From Candidatus Aegiribacteria sp. MLS_C (GTDB lineage: Bacteria > Fermentibacterota > Fermentibacteria > Fermentibacterales > JCC-6): a DNA stretch of 64,000 bases. This document shows positions 8,335 to 17,143 of this stretch, in pieces. The translations under genes and the position numbers were made by a program. The DNA is taken from the NCBI GenBank assembly GCA_002030045.1, contig LQBI01000030.1:1-64000 (forward strand). The letters are read 5' to 3'. The number at the start of each line of letters is the position of its first letter. Within the stretch, counting starts at the first letter, position 1. Under the pieces are notes generated by a model. That model searched no databases, was not told the DNA's origin, and was given only the letters and a program-made list of their open reading frames with translations.

Positions 8335-10518
8335 ATGCTTCTTTTCCCCAGTATATCGGGCCGGACCATGGCAAGGGCCCTCCTGCCCTACCTGCTGGGG
8401 CTCCTGACGGCGGCGGCGGTAATGGGAGCTTACCTCCATTTCACAGCGAAGACGGCGGATACCATAGAGCAATGCCATATCCAGCGCGCGCTCCGCGTGG
8501 CCAAGAGCCTGGAGAGCCTCCTGACCGAAGGAGGCCCCGCCTCGTTCCTTTTCACCTCCGAAGAGAGGGAGGGCTTCGAGTACATTGCCCTCAGGGACCC
8601 CTACACCGGGATGCTGGACCTTCAGGAGATGCAGGTACTGCAGTTCCAGGAGGACGATGCGGGAACGGTCCCGTTCGATGGAACCGGTCCGTTGCTGGAG
8701 GCGCTGGCGAAGATGGAGCCGGATGAGGAGTGGATGGAGGTCGACGGCGAGGACGTGCTGCTCCTTGTTTATCCGATCGAGGACCCGGCGGGAAGACCGG
8801 CGGTCCTCAGGCTGGTCTTCCGCGGTATAGACTCAGCGTCGGCCCTGATGGAGGGAAGGTACAGCATTTACCTGGCCGCGGCGGCGGCGGTCCTGATAGT
8901 CATCCTTCCGGGAGTCTTCATCAAGCTGGCCGAGATAAGACGGCAGATCGAGAAGACCGGTTTCTACAGGTTGGATTCCGAGATAAGGCAGGAGAAATCG
9001 GTGGAGATGGTCCATACGGACGTATCTCCCTCCTCCCTCATGGAAGGAAGGGAGTTCCCCGCCCTCTTCAGGCTGGACGAGAACGGTTCGATCCTTTACA
9101 TGAACAGGTCCGCCGAGCTTCTCACGGATCTCACCAGGGATGACGTCAGGGGTTCGCTGTTCCATGAACTGCCGTGTTTCACGGAGGAGGGCAGGACCGG
9201 GATCGAGTACCCCCTTGAGGGGGATCCGGTGGAGTTCGGGGCCGCGATCGTCGTCAGTTCGGGATCGGTGAAGGACGTATCCTTCCGGATAGAGAAGCTG
9301 GGGAGGAACGGCTACGCAGTATCGGCCTTCTTCGGAAGGGTGGAGGAGGATTCCCTCAGGGAGGCACAGCATGAGCGGATGCACGGGGAGAGGGACCGGA
9401 GGGAACTCGTTGCGGAAGGCATGACCCAGGAGAGCTGCAACAGGGTCATGGCTCTGCTGAACGAGGGACGGAACCGTTTCAGGAACGACGAGGCATTCAT
9501 GGAGCACATGGGCAGGATCCACGATACCATGGTCCAGGGCGGCGCACGTGTTTCCGGGGAGGACGACCCGGCTACTGCCATAGAGGTCTGCTCCGAGCTG
9601 GAATCCATCTCTTCGGCTCTCAACGACGTACTTCCGGACAGGGCTTCGGTGGAGCTGGACGTGCCGGGTCTGCTGCCCGTGGTGGAATGCACTAGACAGG
9701 ATTTCACCCAGCTGGTGAAGAACATGGTCTTCTATTCCCTTGAGTCCAAGAGCGGTCCGGTGAGGATAAGGATAGGTGCCAGGGACGTTCCTTCCCCGGT
9801 TTCGGACTCGGTGTTCTCAGCGAACTGCGACAGAACGGTGCCGAGGTCGGTCTCGATGAGCTATTCGGACAGTACCAGGATACCGGCAGTCCTCAAGGAG
9901 GCCCTCATGGACCCCGAGACCGATCTCTCGGGAATCAGACGGGACTACGGTTCGCACATCGCTTCCGTGGCCGCGATAATGGCCAGGCTGGACTGCCATC
10001 CGGCCTTCACGGAAGGATCCCTCGGGAGCATCCTCCATGTTCTTCTCAAGGTCAGCGAAGAATCACTCTTCGACCAGACAGGGGGAGAGGAAGTGCATTC
10101 CGTAGACCTCAGCAGCATGAGGATACTGGTCACGGATGCCTCACGGCAGGTCAGGGAGAGCGTATGCGACGCCCTGGCGCTCTTCGGGGTGGAAACCGTG
10201 AACGCCTCGGAGCTGGAGGAGGCCAGGAGCATTCTCTCGAACAGGGGCGCGGACCACCTGGTGCTGGACCTGTCCGCGGTCCTGGACCCGGTGGACGAAG
10301 TCCTGGAGGAACTGGGCAGGGACTTTCCCGGCCTCAGGGTGATAATCACCGGCGGCCTCCACGATATGGAGACCGCCCTGCCCGAGACCATGGAGCAGAA
10401 GGTGAGGATGCTGGAGAAGCCCTACACCGTGGACGAGATACTCAATATCGTCGAACTCGCCGCGGGTCTGAAGACCGACAGCGAGGGTACGGCCGGCTCT
10501 TCGGGGAGGGAAGCATGA
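8335..10518 (+). CDS. membrane hybrid sensor protein with PAS and degenerate kinase/receiver domains
   Basis: The 727-residue protein has two membrane helices (about residues 13-33 and 177-197) flanking a roughly 140-residue extracytoplasmic domain. A PAS domain (about 242-330, LFRLDENGSILYMNRS) follows, then a histidine-kinase-like region and a receiver-like domain (about 595-715) with Asp in LVLDLSAV and the Lys of LEKPYT. No clear HisKA H-box is visible, and the N-box is unusual (LVKNMVFYSLES), so kinase activity is doubtful. The ATG at 8335 is chosen because a purine-rich SD (AGAGAGAGGG) precedes it and it gives a clean signal-anchor. It overlaps the MgtC gene by 4 bases (ATGA). Confidence 0.7.
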   Translation: MLLFPSISGRTMARALLPYLLGLLTAAAVMGAYLHFTAKTADTIEQCHIQRALRVAKSLESLLTEGGPASFLFTSEEREGFEYIALRDPYTGMLDLQEMQVLQFQEDDAGTVPFDGTGPLLEALAKMEPDEEWMEVDGEDVLLLVYPIEDPAGRPAVLRLVFRGIDSASALMEGRYSIYLAAAAAVLIVILPGVFIKLAEIRRQIEKTGFYRLDSEIRQEKSVEMVHTDVSPSSLMEGREFPALFRLDENGSILYMNRSAELLTDLTRDDVRGSLFHELPCFTEEGRTGIEYPLEGDPVEFGAAIVVSSGSVKDVSFRIEKLGRNGYAVSAFFGRVEEDSLREAQHERMHGERDRRELVAEGMTQESCNRVMALLNEGRNRFRNDEAFMEHMGRIHDTMVQGGARVSGEDDPATAIEVCSELESISSALNDVLPDRASVELDVPGLLPVVECTRQDFTQLVKNMVFYSLESKSGPVRIRIGARDVPSPVSDSVFSANCDRTVPRSVSMSYSDSTRIPAVLKEALMDPETDLSGIRRDYGSHIASVAAIMARLDCHPAFTEGSLGSILHVLLKVSEESLFDQTGGEEVHSVDLSSMRILVTDASRQVRESVCDALALFGVETVNASELEEARSILSNRGADHLVLDLSAVLDPVDEVLEELGRDFPGLRVIITGGLHDMETALPETMEQKVRMLEKPYTVDEILNIVELAAGLKTDSEGTAGSSGREA

Positions 10519-11207
10519 ATTCCGAGGATTTCTTCGTAAGGCTGCTTATGGCGGCCCTGCTCGGCTCGCTGATAGGACTGGAGAGGGAGTACCACGGCCG
10601 TCCGGCCGGTCTCAGGACCCACATGCTGGTAAGCATCGGCGCTGCCATGATAACCATGAGCGGGATCCTGGTAGCCGGCATGTTCGCGGAAAGCCGCATA
10701 CCTCCCGGGGCCGAAGTGAGCAGAATAGTGGCGGGAGTGGTGACCGGCATAGGTTTCCTGGGCGCCGGGGCGATCGTGAGGACGAGCGATTTCGTCCGGG
10801 GTCTCACTACAGCCGCATGCATCTGGTTCGTCGCCGCGCTGGGAGTGGTGATCGGGCTGGGAGAATTCCTGCTGGCCCTGTCCGGCACCGGCATAGCGAT
10901 TCTGGTTCTGGTCATGCTTCCCTTCCTTGAAGACCGCCTTGCCGAACTGCAGTACAGGGACGTCGTCATAACGGGGGAGAACAGGGAACCTGAAACACTG
11001 ATCGAGAGCTGTTCGGCGTTCTTCAGGAAGCACGGAGTCCATATTCAAGACATCGACATCGAGATCGACAGGGAGGAGGACGCCATCTCGCTGCTCTTCC
11101 ATCTGAGGATAAGGAAACTGTACGACAAGATAGGACTGCTCAGCCAGCTCTCCGGGGTCCAGGGCGTGATCGCGGTACGATGGAACAGGACATCCTCCAG
11201 TAACTAG
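10515..11207 (+). CDS. MgtC/SapB family membrane protein
   Basis: The 230-residue protein has about five membrane helices (residues about 5-140) with the family motifs LIGLEREYHGRPAGLRTH, GVVTGIGFLGAG and LTTAACIWFVAALG, followed by a cytosolic ACT-like domain (about 150-225). Family members are linked to Mg2+ stress or to regulation of P-type ATPases; the function here is not known. The start ATG overlaps the sensor stop by 4 bases, so signalling to or from the sensor is possible. Its stop overlaps that of the convergent HD gene. Confidence 0.9.
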   Translation: MNSEDFFVRLLMAALLGSLIGLEREYHGRPAGLRTHMLVSIGAAMITMSGILVAGMFAESRIPPGAEVSRIVAGVVTGIGFLGAGAIVRTSDFVRGLTTAACIWFVAALGVVIGLGEFLLALSGTGIAILVLVMLPFLEDRLAELQYRDVVITGENREPETLIESCSAFFRKHGVHIQDIDIEIDREEDAISLLFHLRIRKLYDKIGLLSQLSGVQGVIAVRWNRTSSSN

Positions 11208-12568
11208 GAGAACCTCCCCTTTCCTCCGCCTCCCTTCGGGAACAGAGGCATGGCGGCTATCTGGAACAGGTCCTCGCAGGCTTTTCTAACCTTCTCGCCT
11301 ATGCTGGGACAGCAGCACACGGTAAGGAAGTTCCTGTTGGGCCTGGCCATGGCAAGGTACTGCGAGAATGCCGGGTCCAGCTCCTCTATCGGTATGATGG
11401 CACCCGAGCGGTCCACGTACCTGATGCCCAGCCTGGTGAAGCGTTCTTCGGATATCCTTACCGCCTCCAGAGGCATGTCCACCAGAATGTACCTGGAGTC
11501 AACCCCCGCTGTCTCCGAGAGGCTTTTCGTGAGCGCGGAGGCTCTCTCCGCCGGTGTCTGCTCCTCGCTGCCTATGGTGTTCAGGAAGGATATCTCGCTG
11601 TCGTCGAGGTGCGCCGCATCTATCCTGAATACCTGAACGAATAGGTTCTGACGGTACTTCACTCTCCATGCCATCTCCCGGACCCAGGGGTCCTGCGACT
11701 GGCAGGCAAGGTAACTCAGCACCTGGTCGTCGGTCATCAGGTAGAATCCGGGTATCTCGCCGAGTTCGAGGATGCTCCTGCGGGAGGCTGCGAGGAGCAT
11801 CATGTCCACGATCCTGGTCTTCCTGTGAAGGTATACCGTCGCGTACATCTGGAGCCTTGCAAAGAGGAAATCCCTTATCGCCTCGTGGCCCTTGGTCAGG
11901 AAGACCAGTGAGTCGTCCAGAATACGCATGGTGGATATTATCCGGTCCATCTCGATGTGGCCGAAGGCGACCCCGGTGAAGTAGAAGTCCCTCTGGAGAT
12001 AGTCCAGCATGTCGGCGTCCACCTCGCCGAAGATCAGCTGCTGGAGATACCTTGGACCCTGGAACCTGCTGCAGACCAGGTCCGCCACCGCGTCGGGGTC
12101 TACCCCGTGGGATTCCAGTATGGAAGGTATTCCGCCGGCCCCCCTTATGTCGAAGGTGGTCCTTCCCGTTATGATGTCTGCTACCAGGTCCATGTGGTCC
12201 TTGCCGTAGATCTCGAGGTAGAGCGGCTCCAGGGTATGAGACCATGGAGTGTGCCCTATGTCGTGCAGCATTCCCGCCGCCTGCAGCAGACGGAGCAGCT
12301 CATCCCTGAGGCTCTTCGGCGTGTCGGTCCATTCAAGGATCTGCTCACCGATGAGTCCGGCCAGGTATGAAACGCCCAGTGCGTGCGAGAGCCTCATGCC
12401 GTGAGCTCCGGGATAGCTCTGGAATGTGGTGCCCAGCTGATGGATGAAGCTCAGCCTCTGCACCTCGACGGTCTTTATCAGGTCTTCCTGCACCGGGGAC
12501 AACCGTATGCTGCCGTGCACCGGATCCCTGATGTACATGACCTTTCTGGCTGCCTGCTGGTCTTCCAA
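11204..12568 (-). CDS. HD-domain phosphohydrolase, dNTPase-like
   Basis: The 454-residue soluble protein matches the SAMHD1/YdhJ-like HD superfamily. It has the N-terminal RDPVHGSIRL, the first metal-ligand His in MRLSHALGVS, HD in GMLHDIGHTPWSH and an EVDADMLDYLQRD motif. Such proteins hydrolyse (deoxy)nucleoside triphosphates or related phosphates; the substrate here is unknown. The start taken is TTG at 12566-12568 with GGAGGA upstream. An ATG ten codons downstream (12538) is the alternative. Gene end converges on mgtC. Confidence 0.88.
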   Translation of the reverse strand: MEDQQAARKVMYIRDPVHGSIRLSPVQEDLIKTVEVQRLSFIHQLGTTFQSYPGAHGMRLSHALGVSYLAGLIGEQILEWTDTPKSLRDELLRLLQAAGMLHDIGHTPWSHTLEPLYLEIYGKDHMDLVADIITGRTTFDIRGAGGIPSILESHGVDPDAVADLVCSRFQGPRYLQQLIFGEVDADMLDYLQRDFYFTGVAFGHIEMDRIISTMRILDDSLVFLTKGHEAIRDFLFARLQMYATVYLHRKTRIVDMMLLAASRRSILELGEIPGFYLMTDDQVLSYLACQSQDPWVREMAWRVKYRQNLFVQVFRIDAAHLDDSEISFLNTIGSEEQTPAERASALTKSLSETAGVDSRYILVDMPLEAVRISEERFTRLGIRYVDRSGAIIPIEELDPAFSQYLAMARPNRNFLTVCCCPSIGEKVRKACEDLFQIAAMPLFPKGGGGKGRFS

Positions 12569-12728
12569 ATTGCTCCTCCGTCCTCGTCTTCAACGAACCG
12601 CCGCTCCGCCGGCCCGAATCGCGGCGGTCAAGTTGAATATTTAGTCAATCCGCGCATTGAAGTAAATGAAACCGCCGTTGCCCGCTTCCGGCTTCAGGGC
12701 AATATTCGACCTTCGGAGGTGAGACCTT

Positions 12729-13613
12729 ATGCAGAGAGTCGACATGCACATCCACAGCACCGCCTCAGACGGGGTCCTTGCTCCCGCCGAGATAGCCGGA
12801 TTGGCCGCGGAGCGGTCGCTCTACATGTTCTCCATAACCGACCACGATACTCTGGACGGTATTATGGAGGGTTCGGCAAGGGCGGCCTCGTCCGAAGCGT
12901 ATTTCGTTCCCGGCATCGAATTCAGTGTCGAAGTGGATGCGGGCGACGGCTTCTCAGCGCATCTGCTGGGTTACTTCCCCGGAGCCGGGGAGAGTGAGCT
13001 GGTAAGGAGTGACACGCCTCTGGGGGAGGCGATCTCCTACGTCCAGGGAGGACGGGTGCGAAGGAACCCCAGGATACTGGACAGGCTCCGGGAGAATGGA
13101 GTTTATATCCAGATGACCGACGTTGCCGCCCTGGCCGACGGCGAGGTGGTGGGCAGGCCTCACATAGCCCAGGCGATGGTGGACGCCGGTTACGTGGGCA
13201 GCATGAGGGAGGCCTTCAACAGGTTCCTGGCAAAGGGCAGGCCGGCCTACGTCGATCGTGACAGGCTGCCGGTGAGGCAGGCCATGGAGGTCATAAGGTC
13301 CTCCGGCGGATTGCCGGTCATGGCACATCCGGGATATATTGCACTGGACAGCGACGGCCTGCGGGACCTTTTCCGCACACTGAAGGATCACGGTCTCGCG
13401 GGAATAGAGGTCTACTATCCTGCGCACAGCGGAGAGCTGGTTTCATCCCTGCTGGCAATTGCGGAGGACTTCGACCTGTTCGCTACCGGCGGAACGGATT
13501 TCCACGGACGTCTGGAGGATGCGGAGCCGCTGGGGGGAAGCGGGAATTTCTGCGTGGACATGGAAAAGGTAAGGTATTTCGTTGATCTCTGCAGGGATCG
13601 GATCAGGAGGTAA
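12729..13613 (+). CDS. PHP-domain phosphoesterase (YciV/TrpH-like)
   Basis: The 294-residue protein has the full PHP metal set: DMHIHSTASDG (residue 5 on), ITDHDT, GIEFSV, RPHIAQ, MAHPG and GTDFHG. Characterised relatives hydrolyse 3',5'-nucleoside bisphosphates or act as 5'-3' exonucleases on RNA and DNA ends. The SD GGAGG precedes the ATG. The gap to the divergent HD gene (12569-12728) holds AT-rich stretches around 12635-12670 that may carry both promoters. The next gene starts 3 bases after its stop. Confidence 0.88.
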   Translation: MQRVDMHIHSTASDGVLAPAEIAGLAAERSLYMFSITDHDTLDGIMEGSARAASSEAYFVPGIEFSVEVDAGDGFSAHLLGYFPGAGESELVRSDTPLGEAISYVQGGRVRRNPRILDRLRENGVYIQMTDVAALADGEVVGRPHIAQAMVDAGYVGSMREAFNRFLAKGRPAYVDRDRLPVRQAMEVIRSSGGLPVMAHPGYIALDSDGLRDLFRTLKDHGLAGIEVYYPAHSGELVSSLLAIAEDFDLFATGGTDFHGRLEDAEPLGGSGNFCVDMEKVRYFVDLCRDRIRR

Positions 13614-13616
13614 CAG

Positions 13617-13820
13617 GTGGCGAAACTCAGCGAACTGATAGACAGGATCGACGAGGAGGCGAAGGCGGGAAACCGCAAGAAGGCACTCCTGATGATCGAC
13701 AAGCTCATGGAGAAGGTACCGGACAACGACGCGCTTCTTGCACGCAGGGAGAAGTACCAGAAGGAATACGAGTACGAGACCAGAATAGAGGCCCTGGAGA
13801 AGAAGTACGGCATCTCCTAG
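13617..13820 (+). CDS. small charged helical protein
   Basis: The 67-residue protein is rich in Lys and Glu and reads as two or three amphipathic helices, possibly a single TPR-like hairpin (AGNRKKALLMIDKLMEKVPDN). The GTG start has a near-perfect SD (AGGAGGT). It lies 3 bases from the PHP gene and 6 bases from the lipoprotein gene, within one transcript. No family recognised. Confidence 0.75.
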   Translation: MAKLSELIDRIDEEAKAGNRKKALLMIDKLMEKVPDNDALLARREKYQKEYEYETRIEALEKKYGIS

Positions 13821-13826
13821 GGCATC

Positions 13827-14609
13827 ATGGGACGCCTGGCCGCGGCAGCTGCCCTGCTCATGCTTCTCTCCTCCTGCGCCCCGTCGAGTGACGATGCCGC
13901 GTCCCTGAGGTCGCAGGCGGAGGTATACTCAAGCAGGACCGCCTTCGCATGGGAGAACCTCTCCACCTTCCGGATCAGGGGTAACGCGCGCCTCGATGGA
14001 GAGAGCCTGGTAGCCCGCGGACCCTTCGTCCTCTGGGGGGACCCGCATGAAGTCCTCCTCAGAGGCGACTTCTACGGTCCCGACGGCAGGCCGGTGGTCT
14101 CCCTCAGAGGAGATACCTCAGGCCTCACCGTCTACCTCCCTCAGGAAGAGTACGCCTTCTTCACACCCATCGGGCTCCAGGCCGGTGAAGGCACCATTCG
14201 GACCAGGGACCTCATCTTCCTTCTCAGGACCGGCTTCCCCGTGATGCTGGAATCCTGGCAGATCTCGGACCTGGCAGACTGCGGCGGCGGTTCGGTGGTC
14301 TGGGAATTCCTTGCCGACGGCGATACGATGTCCCTCATGATGGAGAGCGGCGGCCTCTTTCCCTCGGTTTGTTCCTGGGGGAACGGGGGTTTCAGCATTG
14401 ATGCCGCCTCCCCCCACGACGAGTACAGGGCATGGCCATGGAAGTGGACCACCTCGATGGACTCGAACGCCGTGGAGATCGAGTTAACAGAGAGCGGCAC
14501 CAGGCCGGTACCCGCTGAGGGTATCTGGAACATGGCTGTCCCATTCCCCCCTGAGACGCTCTTATACAGACCGGTATGGCGTCCTGCCGACAGTTTCATG
14601 CGCCGCTAG
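13827..14609 (+). CDS. outer-membrane-type lipoprotein
   Basis: The 260-residue precursor has a lipoprotein signal with lipobox LLSSC; the Cys at about residue 17 is followed by A-P-S-S. The mature part is beta-rich (residues about 45-140, RIRGNARLDGESL onward) and resembles LolA/DUF4292-like folds, but this is from general pattern only. Lgt and LspA, encoded in the same window, would process it. It ends the small operon before mreB. No function inferred. Confidence 0.75.
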   Translation: MGRLAAAAALLMLLSSCAPSSDDAASLRSQAEVYSSRTAFAWENLSTFRIRGNARLDGESLVARGPFVLWGDPHEVLLRGDFYGPDGRPVVSLRGDTSGLTVYLPQEEYAFFTPIGLQAGEGTIRTRDLIFLLRTGFPVMLESWQISDLADCGGGSVVWEFLADGDTMSLMMESGGLFPSVCSWGNGGFSIDAASPHDEYRAWPWKWTTSMDSNAVEIELTESGTRPVPAEGIWNMAVPFPPETLLYRPVWRPADSFMRR

Positions 14610-14678
14610 TGTTAACAGGAGCCGGCATTATTCACGGTCTGCTGCATCCGCGATCGCAGTCGATTTTCGCAGCTGGAG

Positions 14679-14707
14679 TTGACGCAACCTTCCCTGTTTA
14701 CTATGCA
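14679..14707 (+). promoter_or_regulatory. possible mreB operon promoter
   Basis: TTGACG (14679-14684) and TATGCA (14702-14707) are separated by 17 bases in the 130-base gap before mreB. The -10 is weak. The mreB start at 14740 has an SD GGAGGG. Nothing else is evident in this gap. Confidence 0.3.
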
Positions 14708-14739
14708 ACCGGTTACGGTTCAGTTTACAGGAGGGTTGA

Positions 14740-15789
14740 ATGGGCATCTCTAATACTGTAAGAGGCTTGTTCGGAAGAAGGCCGGGGACCCTTCTTTCCA
14801 ATTCCATGGCGATAGACCTGGGAACAGCCAATACCCTTATCTACCTGCAGGGAAGGGGCATCGTCCTGGAGCAGCCCAGCGTCGTTGCTCTCGAGAGGGA
14901 GACCAACGCTGTGGTGGCCGTGGGCAGCGAGGCCAAGTCCATGCTCGGCCGCACGGGTGTTTCGATGCAGGCCATAAGACCGCTCAAGGACGGCGTGATA
15001 ACCAATGCCACGGCCACGATGGCGATGCTCAGGGAATTCCTCGGCATGGCAAGGACACGCAAACTGTCCATGAGACCCAGGGTCCTGGTGTGCGTTCCCA
15101 GCGGGATCACAGAGGTGGAGATATCCGCTGTCAAGACAGCCCTGGAGAGAGCGGGGGCCAGGGAGGTGCTTCTGGTGCCGGAACCGCTGGCCGCAGCGAT
15201 AGGCGTGGGTATTCCCGTGGAGGGAGCGGCCGGCAACATGGTGGTCGACATCGGCGGGGGGACCACCGAAGTGGCTGTCATAAGCCTGTCGTCCATAGCC
15301 GCGAACAACTCCATCAGGATCGGCGGCGACGAGATAGACGAGGCCATCTCGGCCTACCTCAAGAAGCAATACAGCCTGCTGGTTGGCGAGAGGACCGCAG
15401 AGACCGTCAAGATACGGATGGGGACTGTCCTGGAGGAGGACGAGGAGGAGTGCGAGGTGAACGGTCTGGACTTCGTGAACGGTATTCCGGAGACCTACGT
15501 GATCAACTCCTCGGATATCAGGCAGGCCCTGAGGGAAGTGGTGGCGACCATAGTCGAGGCGGTGAGGCACGGACTGGAGAAGACTCCGCCGGAACTCGCC
15601 AGCGACATAGTGGACAGGGGAATAGTCCTCACAGGGGGCGGCGCCCTGCTGAGGGGTCTCGACCGTCTTCTCATGAGCGAAACGGGTCTTCCCATAAGGA
15701 TCGCAGACAATCCGCTGTCCTGTACCGTTCTCGGTGCCGGAATAATCCTGGAGGACATCTACCGGTACCGCAGCCTCCTGATACAGTGA
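14740..15789 (+). CDS. mreB: rod shape-determining actin homologue MreB
   Basis: The 349-residue actin-fold ATPase polymerises under the inner membrane and guides the elongation machinery. Phosphate 1 motif IDLGTANT (about residue 26), VVDIGGGTTE (about 168) and the adenosine motif LTGGGALLRG (about 300) are all intact. It heads the classical order mreB-mreC-mreD-mrdA-mrdB. The stop lies one base before the mreC ATG. Length is normal. Confidence 0.97.
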   Translation: MGISNTVRGLFGRRPGTLLSNSMAIDLGTANTLIYLQGRGIVLEQPSVVALERETNAVVAVGSEAKSMLGRTGVSMQAIRPLKDGVITNATATMAMLREFLGMARTRKLSMRPRVLVCVPSGITEVEISAVKTALERAGAREVLLVPEPLAAAIGVGIPVEGAAGNMVVDIGGGTTEVAVISLSSIAANNSIRIGGDEIDEAISAYLKKQYSLLVGERTAETVKIRMGTVLEEDEEECEVNGLDFVNGIPETYVINSSDIRQALREVVATIVEAVRHGLEKTPPELASDIVDRGIVLTGGGALLRGLDRLLMSETGLPIRIADNPLSCTVLGAGIILEDIYRYRSLLIQ

Positions 15790-15790
15790 C

Positions 15791-16582
15791 ATGGCTTCCA
15801 CGCGCGGCGGTCTGAACCGAGGGCAGAAGAGCGGCGGAAGGGCCAGGTTCCTTCGCTACCTCTCGCTTTCCCTGCTTCTCCTTCTCTTCGGCCCCGTGCT
15901 CCTCGGCGGTCTGGGAAGCTGGCTTGGCGCCAGGTTCTCAGGCATCTTCTTCCGGCGCACAGGGACCCCGGTGGAGGACGACCTCAGGAACGACATGATA
16001 GTCCTGATGCTGGAGAACTCCATACTCCGGGAGGAAGCCCTGAAGGCGGAGGAGTACAGGACGCTTCTGGGAATGACCAGAACCGACGAGCGGGAGGCGG
16101 TTTCCGCAAGGGTGCTGTACAGGTCCGAGGGACTTGTGACAGGGACCATGGTGGTGGACCAGGGCAGCTCGGATGGAGTCTACGAGAACTCGGTCTGCAT
16201 ATCATCAGACGGTCTCGTGGGCGTGGTGAGTTCCGTGAGCGAGACCACCAGCGAAGTTCTGCCCATCACCAGTCCATCGGTTAACGTGAGCTGCGTCACG
16301 TGGCCCTCAGGGGCCTACGGGATACTCCAGTCCTCTTCTGACGGGACCATGAACCTCGTCCACGTGGACATAACCAGCCAGGTCGGCCCGGGAGACCAGG
16401 TGCTGACCTCGAGGTACGGGGGGGTGTTCCCCGACGGTATCCTCGTGGGCAAGGTCACCGGAGTGTCCTCCGACCAGCCGGGTCTGGCACTCAGACTGTC
16501 GGTGGATCCCTCCGTCGATTTCGAGAGCACCGGAGAGGTCCTGATACTGCTGCCCGATAATCGCACGGAGGGCAGCCGGTGA
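15791..16582 (+). CDS. mreC: rod shape-determining protein MreC
   Basis: The 263-residue protein has an N-terminal membrane helix (LSLSLLLLLFGPVLLGGLGS), a short coiled coil (about residues 60-85) and the periplasmic beta domains ending in a family-typical VGKVTGVSSDQ region. It links MreB to PBP2 and MreD. It has an Arg-rich cytosolic tip (about the first 22 residues). It sits in the mre operon, one base after mreB. Confidence 0.93.
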   Translation: MASTRGGLNRGQKSGGRARFLRYLSLSLLLLLFGPVLLGGLGSWLGARFSGIFFRRTGTPVEDDLRNDMIVLMLENSILREEALKAEEYRTLLGMTRTDEREAVSARVLYRSEGLVTGTMVVDQGSSDGVYENSVCISSDGLVGVVSSVSETTSEVLPITSPSVNVSCVTWPSGAYGILQSSSDGTMNLVHVDITSQVGPGDQVLTSRYGGVFPDGILVGKVTGVSSDQPGLALRLSVDPSVDFESTGEVLILLPDNRTEGSR

Positions 16583-16610
16583 CTGGGGACACATCCCCCT
16601 GGAATGCAGG

Positions 16611-17102
16611 GTGAGCTTGCGAAGAAGAGCTGCGGCACTTGCTGTCACCGTGATCTTCCAGTTCCTTCTCGAGGTAACTGCGGGGAAGGTATTCGTAGCG
16701 CCGTCACTCGTTCCCTTCATGCTCGTGTACATGTCTGAGAACTTCGAAGGGTACTGGGCTGTGGAAGGCGCCTTCTGGTCGGGTCTGTGCCTCGACCTTC
16801 TCCTTCATCAGCCACCGGGTTCCTCCTCGCTGGCCTACCTTGCGGGCATGTACGCGGCAGGTATGTTCGGCCGCGTCTCATCAGGAGAGGGCAGCGGATT
16901 CCTGATAAGCATGACAGCCATAGCGGTGGCCGTGTCGGACTCGGTCTTCATCCTGGTCGCCGCAAGACCCATCGGATCAGGGTTCGGTCCCTTGCTTCTC
17001 AAGGTGCCGCTCCGGACTGCCCTGACGGTGGCGGTTGCTTCCGTTGTCCTGCTGGGGGCATCCTGGCTCACCGGGCTGCGCTCCCGGAACGTGTCGGGAT
17101 GA
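16611..17102 (+). CDS. mreD: rod shape-determining protein MreD
   Basis: The 163-residue polytopic protein has about five helices. The family feature is a hydrophobic protein between mreC and the PBP2 gene with a short acidic first loop (MSENFEGYWAVEGAFWSGL). The start taken is GTG at 16611, preceded by GCAGG. A TTG two codons later is an alternative. Identification rests mainly on topology, size and operon position. Confidence 0.88.
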   Translation: MSLRRRAAALAVTVIFQFLLEVTAGKVFVAPSLVPFMLVYMSENFEGYWAVEGAFWSGLCLDLLLHQPPGSSSLAYLAGMYAAGMFGRVSSGEGSGFLISMTAIAVAVSDSVFILVAARPIGSGFGPLLLKVPLRTALTVAVASVVLLGASWLTGLRSRNVSG

Positions 17103-17143
17103 CCAGCCCTTCCTTCCAGCGTCGGACCGCGGAAGGCTGATCG

